Translations under genes and position numbers: made by a program | The notes under the pieces: generated by a model | Database searches by the model: none | What the model saw: the letters and a program-made list of their open reading frames with translations, nothing else | Told to the model about the DNA's origin: nothing | Shown: piece after piece, positions 58,401 through 64,000 of the stretch | Layout of the letters: each line of letters starts with the position of its first letter | Position numbering within the stretch: the first letter of the stretch is position 1 | Assembly (NCBI GenBank): GCA_050699595.1 | Contig: JBOHFI010000034.1 | Span: 1 to 64,000 of the forward strand | From: GCA-003244245 sp050699595 | Lineage (GTDB): Bacteria > Actinomycetota > Actinomycetes > Mycobacteriales > Pseudonocardiaceae | Length of the DNA stretch: 64,000 nucleotides | Reading direction: 5' to 3'

Positions 58401-61400
58401 GTAGTCCTATCAGCAAACGGGCACTGCTCATCGGGACGGAGACCTACCAGGACAGTCACTTCGCGCCACTACCGTGCACGAGGGCCGACACGGCACAGCT
58501 CAGGCAAGTTCTGCAGCATCCCGCGATCGGCGCCTTTGACGAGGTTGTGGTGGTCGCTGATCTGACTGCGAGCATCATGCGTGACGAGATCACAGCCTTC
58601 CTCGAAAGGCTTGAACTTGATGAACTCGGGTTGCTCTATATCAGCGGACACGGGGTCCGCATGTCGCAGACCACCGGGGAGTTCTTCTTCATCGCCTCGG
58701 ACACCGAGCTCGCCACGGTTGAACGAACCGGTGTCGGCGCATCGTTCGTGAACGAGCAGCTGGAGCAGTGTAGGGCACCGCAGAAGGCGGCTATCCTCGA
58801 CTGCTGCCAGAGCGGTGGTTTCAGCCTTGGTTTCCGCACCCGCGAAGCCAAGTCCGCATCAAAGCCCACCGCACTGCTCAACAGTCGAGGTGTCTACGTC
58901 ATCTCGTCTTCCGGAGCCGACGAGTCCTCGTACGGCGGCGGGACCTCGGTCTCCGATCCCCAGCCGTCGGTATTCACGGAGGAGCTTGTCGAGGCTTTGC
59001 GGACAGGTCGGGGAGACACGGGGAACGACGGGATCGTCTCCATGGAGGAGTTGTTCCACTACGTCAACGGGCGAGTGCGCAAGCGTGAGCTGAGTACTCC
59101 GCAAATTCCAGTCATGTCGGCGGACAAGGTCAACAGTCGCATCGACCTGGCACGCTCCTATGTCGGGCCCCCGCTACCTGGGGTGATCGCCCCTCGCGCA
59201 CCGCAACTAACCCCATCCGATCCACCAACACGCCGCATCGGTAGCAAGACTTCTCAAGAACTGTGGCCACTGCTACTGGATTACTACCGAAAATGCGAAC
59301 AAGCCTCCGCTTCTAGTAGTATGCCGTTGCTGAGCGTCGACGAGGTTGGCGACCGGTATGTGTGCCTGCACGGTACTGAGCGCTTGCTCTCCGGGGACCT
59401 CGACGACACGGGATCGATAACTCTCCCGGAAGAGGCTGCTGACTTAGTCGAACAGGCGAATCAAGAGGACGCTGAGCTCTGGTACGGCTACCCGGCCGTA
59501 GTGTTGATGGCGGCACCAAGCGGTGAGCCCTACCTCACTCCGCGCTTCGCCCCACTGTTCATCCGCCAGGTCGAGGTCGTCGCCGACGCACAAGGCCCCC
59601 GGTTGAAGCCCTACGGAGAGCCTAAGCCACATCGCCAACTCGCTGTCGACCGTCTTGGTGCAGACGCGGCCGGGGAGATGATCAGGACGTATCAGTGTCA
59701 TTGGCAGGGTGGAATGCACAGCCAGCTGGTCCAGGAAAGCCGTTTTTTCCTGGGCGAGGAGTTCGCCCTGCCCGATGTCCAGACACTGCGTCCGGGCGAC
59801 CTCGAGCCCAGCATCGATATCCGGACTCCTGTATCCGGAGCACGCAACGCCGCTGTTCTTTTTCTTGTCTCAAGTCAGAATCAGGCCAACGCCGGACTGC
59901 TCAAAGACCTGAATTATATCGCTGGGAAAAGTGACGCTATCAGCCGTACTGCGCTCGGCGCGTTGCTCGATGGCCTCGCCGCGCAACAGGCGAGCGTCAC
60001 TACTACTTGGCAACAGGTCACCCCGCTACCGCTGAACGAGGGGCAAGAAGACGTACTTACATCTGCGATGACGCGCCGGCTCACCGTGGCAACCGGCCCT
60101 CCGGGCACTGGTAAGAGTCAACTGGTGGTCAACTTGGTGGCCACAGCCGTCGCAAAAGGGGAGAAAGTACTCGTCACCTCCACCAACAATCGAGCCGTGG
60201 ACGAGGTGTGGGATCGGTGTGACGGGCTTGTTGCTGGCTCCGTAGTGCGGACCGGAAGCAAGAGCGGTGAGAAAAACTATCGAGAAGCAGAACGGGAGGC
60301 TTTGTGGAAGCTTCTCGACGTCGGGCCATCAGCCACCAATACTAGTACCGCGAGAGCAGGCCTCTTGCAGGCTAGCAAAGCTTTGGATGACGTTGTTGCC
60401 CAAATCGCAGAGAAAGCGGAAATGGAACGCGATCTTCTGCGGATCGCTGAAAGTCGAGAGACTGCCGCGAAGCACCTGCGCCGCACGCCGAAGGAACTGA
60501 GTAGGCATTTCGATGATGGTGTCGGTCTCGATGATCTCGTCCGCCGAGCGACGCGAGCGGCCAAAGCGGGAATATTCGGCCGCTGGCGTCGATCCAAGTT
60601 CTTGCGGCGCGTTCGATGGGGCGCGGAGTCGTCTCCCGAGGTGTGCTCGATGATCGGCAATTGGGCGGAGGTCGAGCAGCGCTGGCGTACGGGAAGCGTT
60701 GCGATATCTCGCTTACCCGAGGACGGCAAGCAAAAAATGCTCTTTGAGGAGCGGCGCGACAAAGTGCGAGAATGCTCTCGGCAGCTACTGGAGTTCACGG
60801 TGAACGCTGAGGCTAGGGCGGGAAGAAAAGCAATAGAATCCCTGATCCAGGCAACCGCTTCGCCCAACAGTGACTGGAACGAGGCTCGTTCTGCGCTCAA
60901 GTACGTACGAGGCTGGGCTGTCACCAATCTGAGTATCCGACGGTTTCCGACGGATCCAGGACTATTCGACCTCGTAATCGTGGATGAAGCGAGCCAGTGT
61001 TCGATCCCGCAGGTTCTCCCGGTGCTGTTCCGGGCGAAACGCGCGCTCATCATCGGTGATCCCATGCAACTCGCTCCCGTGATCAAATTGAAGCCGGCTC
61101 AGGAGGCGGAGATCCGGCACGAAATCGGGGTGAGCGCGAGCTGGCTGGAAGAGCATCGGATCGCCTACCGTCGGCACTCGGCGTTTCACGCGTTCGAGAC
61201 GGCTGCTCGCGGCAGCTTGCTGCTTGATGAGCACTTCCGCTGCCATCCGGCGATCGCGACTGTGTCGAACGAACAGTTTTACGGCGGCAAGCTCACCGTT
61301 CTCACCGATGTGGCTAAACTGCGACGGCTTCCTCGACCGGCAATTCTGTGGGCCGATGTCTCGGGTGATGCGCGTCGTGGACGCGGTGGTTCCTGGGTGA

Positions 61401-62113
61401 ACGAAGCGGAAGCTGATCTTGTGCACCGCTCGGTGGAGTACCTGTTAGAACAACTGCCTATAGGAAGCAACGTCGGCGTTGTCACTCCTTTCAAGCCTCA
61501 GGCTGAATTGTTAAGAGAACGTTGGAACGGTGACGATCGGGTCCGGGTAGGCACTGTCCACACTTTTCAGGGCGCTGAGCGAGACGCGATGGTGTTCTCG
61601 CTAGTTGTTGGGAAAGGTATGTCATCAAAGGCCAGATCGTGGGTGAGTGGCGAGTCGAACCTGTGGAACGTCGCTATCACTCGTGCACGCGCGCACCTCG
61701 TGGTGGTGGGTGACCGTGATCTGTGGCTGAGGGAGGGCGGTGTTGGGCACGCATTGGTCAACGCTGCAGAGGAATTGTCGGAGGACAGGTCCAACGGGCT
61801 CGACGACTTGGACCATTTACTGATGCGGTTCAATGAGCAGCTCAACGCTCGATCTAACACCAAAGTCGAACTCCTGAAGACTCTGGACGGATATCGCGCG
61901 GACGCCGTAGTCCTTAAGGACGGTAGGGCGACCGCCGTGTTGCTCGATCGTGGCTATGATGATGTCGGTCCTGCACGGCATCTACGTCTGCAGTACGAGC
62001 GGCAACGTCTACTCGCGGGGGCGGACGGGGTCTGTCAAGCGGTACGCATCCCAGCATGGCGACTGTTCGATGACCCAGCATATCTCGTGGCAGCTACCGC
62101 AGCGTCGGAATGA
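58397..62113 (+). CDS. Caspase-SF1 helicase fusion (1238 aa)
   Basis: GTG 58397 overlaps the EACC1 stop. Residues 8-255 are a caspase/metacaspase (C14) domain with the catalytic His in YISGHG (H85) and Cys in LDCCQSG (C137). About 285-555 is the N-terminal domain typical of COG1112-type helicases (WYGYPAVVLMA, APLFIRQVEVVA). From about 555: Q-motif NEGQEDVLTSAM, Walker A TGPPGTGKSQ, motif Ib TSTNNRAVDEVWDRC, a helical insert, Walker B LVIVDEASQCSIPQ, motif III GDPMQLAP, VTPFKPQ, VGTVHTFQGAERDA and NVAITRARAHLVVVGD. All motifs are intact. It is a UPF1/Dna2-like SF1 helicase joined to a protease, consistent with nucleic-acid-triggered proteolysis. Confidence 0.88.
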   Translation: MSSPISKRALLIGTETYQDSHFAPLPCTRADTAQLRQVLQHPAIGAFDEVVVVADLTASIMRDEITAFLERLELDELGLLYISGHGVRMSQTTGEFFFIASDTELATVERTGVGASFVNEQLEQCRAPQKAAILDCCQSGGFSLGFRTREAKSASKPTALLNSRGVYVISSSGADESSYGGGTSVSDPQPSVFTEELVEALRTGRGDTGNDGIVSMEELFHYVNGRVRKRELSTPQIPVMSADKVNSRIDLARSYVGPPLPGVIAPRAPQLTPSDPPTRRIGSKTSQELWPLLLDYYRKCEQASASSSMPLLSVDEVGDRYVCLHGTERLLSGDLDDTGSITLPEEAADLVEQANQEDAELWYGYPAVVLMAAPSGEPYLTPRFAPLFIRQVEVVADAQGPRLKPYGEPKPHRQLAVDRLGADAAGEMIRTYQCHWQGGMHSQLVQESRFFLGEEFALPDVQTLRPGDLEPSIDIRTPVSGARNAAVLFLVSSQNQANAGLLKDLNYIAGKSDAISRTALGALLDGLAAQQASVTTTWQQVTPLPLNEGQEDVLTSAMTRRLTVATGPPGTGKSQLVVNLVATAVAKGEKVLVTSTNNRAVDEVWDRCDGLVAGSVVRTGSKSGEKNYREAEREALWKLLDVGPSATNTSTARAGLLQASKALDDVVAQIAEKAEMERDLLRIAESRETAAKHLRRTPKELSRHFDDGVGLDDLVRRATRAAKAGIFGRWRRSKFLRRVRWGAESSPEVCSMIGNWAEVEQRWRTGSVAISRLPEDGKQKMLFEERRDKVRECSRQLLEFTVNAEARAGRKAIESLIQATASPNSDWNEARSALKYVRGWAVTNLSIRRFPTDPGLFDLVIVDEASQCSIPQVLPVLFRAKRALIIGDPMQLAPVIKLKPAQEAEIRHEIGVSASWLEEHRIAYRRHSAFHAFETAARGSLLLDEHFRCHPAIATVSNEQFYGGKLTVLTDVAKLRRLPRPAILWADVSGDARRGRGGSWVNEAEADLVHRSVEYLLEQLPIGSNVGVVTPFKPQAELLRERWNGDDRVRVGTVHTFQGAERDAMVFSLVVGKGMSSKARSWVSGESNLWNVAITRARAHLVVVGDRDLWLREGGVGHALVNAAEELSEDRSNGLDDLDHLLMRFNEQLNARSNTKVELLKTLDGYRADAVVLKDGRATAVLLDRGYDDVGPARHLRLQYERQRLLAGADGVCQAVRIPAWRLFDDPAYLVAATAASE

Positions 62114-62283
62114 GTAGCCCGCTGAGCGGCACCGGGGTTGATGAGCTGATGCATGTGCTGGGGCTGGCTCGGGAGGAGGCGAGGAGGGTGGCGACCGCAG
62201 TACCCCCTCGGTCGAATGAATCGCCTGCCGGTCAGCCTACAGTCAGTGATCGTTCACCGAAGTCCGGCCGGTCAGGTAGGTGA
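62110..62283 (+). CDS. Small third gene of the caspase-helicase operon (57 aa)
   Basis: ATG 62110 overlaps the helicase stop (ATGA), so it is translationally coupled. The first 30 residues (SSPLSGTGVDELMHVLGLAR, EEARRVATA) form a likely helical unit, and the rest is Ser/Pro/Arg-rich. No family recognised. It may be an adaptor, inhibitor or truncated effector-associated domain. The following 270 bp (62284-62553) show no gene. Confidence 0.45.
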   Translation: MSSPLSGTGVDELMHVLGLAREEARRVATAVPPRSNESPAGQPTVSDRSPKSGRSGR

Positions 62284-62553
62284 CAGCGCACGGACAGCCC
62301 GTCGACACGCGGTCGAGCCGGGCCAAATCCGAGCTGATAACCGACTCCCGAGGTCCGAACTGAACGCCTTGCGCGAAGCTCGCACCGAGCGCGTAACAGT
62401 CCGCGTCCGCGTGGCGATTCCCCGTCGAGGCGGTCCGCCGCAGGTCCACGCCACGACCCGCTGCTGAGACCTCACCGAGTGCCGCGAGCGTGCGGCGCGT
62501 CCGGCCGTCACAGGCCCGCAGTCACCAACGATGAGACCGAGAGGTACCAATTC

Positions 62554-63471
62554 ATGATCGAAATGGACGGAGCGGGGGCGGGCAGGACGCGCCGCCTGTC
62601 ACTGAGCGTAGTCGCTCTCGTGGGCATGGTGGTCACGGCGCTGACAGGTGCCGCTTCGACGGCGGCCGCTAGCCAGTCCACCCTCTCGGGTGGTGGCAGC
62701 GAGCGCTCCGACGAGGCGCCGTTCCACTACCCGGTGGACTACGCGGCCTTGGGTGACTCCTACGCCTCCGGAGTCGGCACCGGCGTCTACGACCCGGCGA
62801 GTGGGGCCTGCGCCCGCAGTCCGCAGTCCTACCCGTCGTTGTGGGCCGCGGAGCACAACCCCACCAGCTTCGTATTCGCGGCCTGCTCCGGGGCCAAGAC
62901 CGCGGACGTGCTCGCCACCCAGATCTCGGCCCTGCAGCCCGGCACCGACCTGGCGACGATCACCATCGGCGGCAACGACGCGGGGTTCGCGCCCGTGCTG
63001 CAGACCTGCACCGTCGCGACCAGCGACCGCACCTGCGCCGCCGCGGTCGATGCCGCGGAAGCCTTCGCGCGGTCCGTGCTGCCGGGCCGGCTGGCCCGCA
63101 CCTACGCCGCGATCCGAAACGCCTCGCCGCACGCCCGGGTGATCGTGCTGGGCTACCCGCGGCTGTTCGACCTCGCGCCGGTCTGCGACGACCCGTTCGT
63201 GCCGAACCTGACCCGCCGGACCAAAATCAACCGCGGCGCCGACGTGCTCAACAGCGTCATCCAGCAGGCCGTCAGCCGGCAGTCCGGGTTCAGCTTCGCC
63301 GATGTGCGGGGCCGGTTCACCGGCCATGGAGTGTGCTCGGCCGACCCGTGGATCAACGGTCCCACCGTGCCCTCGGCCGTCGGGCCGTACCACCCCACCC
63401 AGGTGGGCTATCGCGAGGGCTACCTGCCCGCGCTGGACGCAGCGACCGCGCGCGGTGCCGCCGCTGCCTGA
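62554..63471 (+). CDS. Secreted SGNH-family hydrolase
   Basis: 305 aa from ATG 62554 (GAGAGG upstream). Signal peptide: LSLSVVALVGMVVTALTGAA. SGNH blocks: I, VDYAALGDSYASGVG (catalytic Ser); II, Gly in SGAKT; III, TIGGNDAGF (Asn); V, GPYHPTQVGY (His). The paired cysteines match Streptomyces SCO-type secreted lipases/esterases. It likely hydrolyses a lipid or ester outside the cell. A strong terminator follows. Confidence 0.92.
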   Translation: MIEMDGAGAGRTRRLSLSVVALVGMVVTALTGAASTAAASQSTLSGGGSERSDEAPFHYPVDYAALGDSYASGVGTGVYDPASGACARSPQSYPSLWAAEHNPTSFVFAACSGAKTADVLATQISALQPGTDLATITIGGNDAGFAPVLQTCTVATSDRTCAAAVDAAEAFARSVLPGRLARTYAAIRNASPHARVIVLGYPRLFDLAPVCDDPFVPNLTRRTKINRGADVLNSVIQQAVSRQSGFSFADVRGRFTGHGVCSADPWINGPTVPSAVGPYHPTQVGYREGYLPALDAATARGAAAA

Positions 63472-63478
63472 GCCGGCT

Positions 63479-63527
63479 CGGTCTCGCGGGTGCTGCCAGG
63501 CGAGGGCCTGGAGCACCCGCGAGACCG
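63479..63527 (+). terminator. Strong hairpin terminator after the SGNH hydrolase
   Basis: 16-bp perfect stem, CGGTCTCGCGGGTGCT (63479-63494) and AGCACCCGCGAGACCG (63512-63527), with a 17-nt loop, starts 8 bp after the stop codon. Confidence 0.85.
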
Positions 63528-63568
63528 GAAAGTAGAAATCCTGTATCTACTTATGTAGCGTCAGGGGA

Positions 63569-63883
63569 GTGGGTACTCGACTGCGGAAGACGCCGACCCT
63601 GCTGGCCGTGCTGGAGGCGCTGCTCGCGCTCGACCGACCCTATGGGCGGGAGGTGATGGAGCACACGGGGCGGCCCAGCGGCACGATCTATCCCCTGCTC
63701 GCGCGGCTGGAGCACGAGGGCTGGCTCACCAGCCGGTGGGAGAGCGACGAGCCCGGCGAACGGCGTCCTCGGCGGCGCTACTACACGCTGACGCCGACCG
63801 GCGAGCAGCACGCCCGCGCCGCGGCCGACCTGGCCCGACCGGCACGCAGGCCGACCGCGCAGCCGCTGTGGGCGCGGAGGTGA
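63569..63883 (+). CDS. PadR-family transcriptional regulator
   Basis: 104 aa from GTG 63569. Winged-helix PadR pattern: TLLAVLEALLALDRPYGREV, HTGRPSGTIYPLLARLEHEG and WESDEPGERRPRRRYYTLTP. The C-terminal dimer helix is short. A possible operator (GTATCTACTTATGTAG, about 63542-63557) precedes it. It overlaps the next gene by four bases and may regulate it. Confidence 0.9.
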   Translation: MGTRLRKTPTLLAVLEALLALDRPYGREVMEHTGRPSGTIYPLLARLEHEGWLTSRWESDEPGERRPRRRYYTLTPTGEQHARAAADLARPARRPTAQPLWARR

Positions 63884-64000
63884 CGGGAGACGTGCGCGGC
63901 GGCGAGGTGATCTACCCGGGCCCGGCGCGGATCGTGCTGGCGGCGGCGGCCCAGCTCCGTGATACGCCGATCGGTTCGGGCTGGTGGATCCCATTCGGTT
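63880..64000 (+). CDS. Unrecognised gene, cut by the window end
   Basis: GTG 63880 overlaps the padR stop (GTGA). The 40 visible residues (GEVIYPGPARIVLAAAAQLR, then TPIGSGWWIPFG) do not identify a family. Genes coupled to padR this way often encode small membrane proteins under its control; that is only an inference. The 3' end lies outside the window. Confidence 0.55.
   Translation, partial: MTGDVRGGEVIYPGPARIVLAAAAQLRDTPIGSGWWIPFG

Noticed and set aside
1..64000. CRISPR arrays, tRNA or rRNA genes, integrases, transposases
   Set aside because: None seen: no spaced direct repeats of 25-40 bp, no tRNA cloverleaf sequence, no recombinase motifs.

Overview
The window is GC-rich actinobacterial chromosome, most likely from a member of the Pseudonocardiaceae or a close relative. 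Evidence: frequent GTG starts and 4-base ATGA/GTGA overlaps; SufR-SufBDCSUT iron-sulfur assembly; MptB mannosyltransferase; an F420-type luciferase-like oxidoreductase; and XRE/DUF5753 regulators paired with DUF397 proteins. The species cannot be fixed from sequence alone. I found no rRNA, tRNA, CRISPR array, integrase or intact insertion sequence. Layout. 1-2100: remnant of a peptide-modification (RiPP-like) operon (precursor-like ORF, HExxH hydroxylase-like gene with a frameshift, short RRE/ThiF protein), then another frameshifted remnant. 2100-6560: quinone oxidoreductase, two unknowns, an FAD monooxygenase and heme A synthase. 6590-16932: conserved block in the same order as the mycobacterial region ctaA, ABC permease, ABC ATPase, mptB, sufR, sufB, sufD, sufC, sufS, sufU, sufT, with a Rieske protein between sufD and sufC. 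16945-22600: a dense patch of toxin-antitoxin modules and their remains (VapBC, MazEF-like, YoeB-like, PIN/RHH), with DUF397, a pRiA4b ORF-3 family gene and an XRE pseudogene. 22622-33328: sugar locus, all on the minus strand: ROK repressor, xylose-type ABC transporter, lipoprotein GH15 glucodextranase and secreted GH65 hydrolase. 33392-37583: RecQ, VOC protein, and a broken TIGR04141/DUF6119 gene. 37629-40125: two divergent tryptophanyl-tRNA synthetases; the minus-strand copy has a possible Trp-Trp leader peptide. 40143-47814: XRE/DUF397 pair, AI-2E-type membrane protein, DUF3140, ABC exporter, UbiA-type prenyltransferase and DUF1015. 47855-52707: a minus-strand run from a luciferase-like oxidoreductase through a protein with a strict Lys-Asp-x tripeptide repeat, an ATP-grasp-like protein, an ATP-grasp ligase (frameshifted), a dioxygenase-like gene (frameshifted), a helical protein and an SDR. 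53280-57340: decayed DUF222/HNH gene, ribBA, ribH and a membrane PH-like protein. 57401-57827: HicAB with both genes broken. 58020-62283: three-gene operon of an EACC1-like protein, a 1238-residue caspase-SF1 helicase fusion, and a 57-residue protein. 62554-64000: secreted SGNH hydrolase, PadR regulator and the start of another gene. How it fits together. The core genes (suf, recQ, trpS, rib, transporters) all read cleanly, while frameshifts and stops cluster in accessory loci. This favours real decay of accessory DNA over poor sequence quality, though raw reads would be needed to settle it. The two most promising systems are the caspase-helicase operon (58020-62283), which looks like an abortive-type conflict or antiviral system, and the Lys-Asp-x repeat/ATP-grasp operon (49200-51696), which looks like a graspetide-like peptide-crosslinking cluster.
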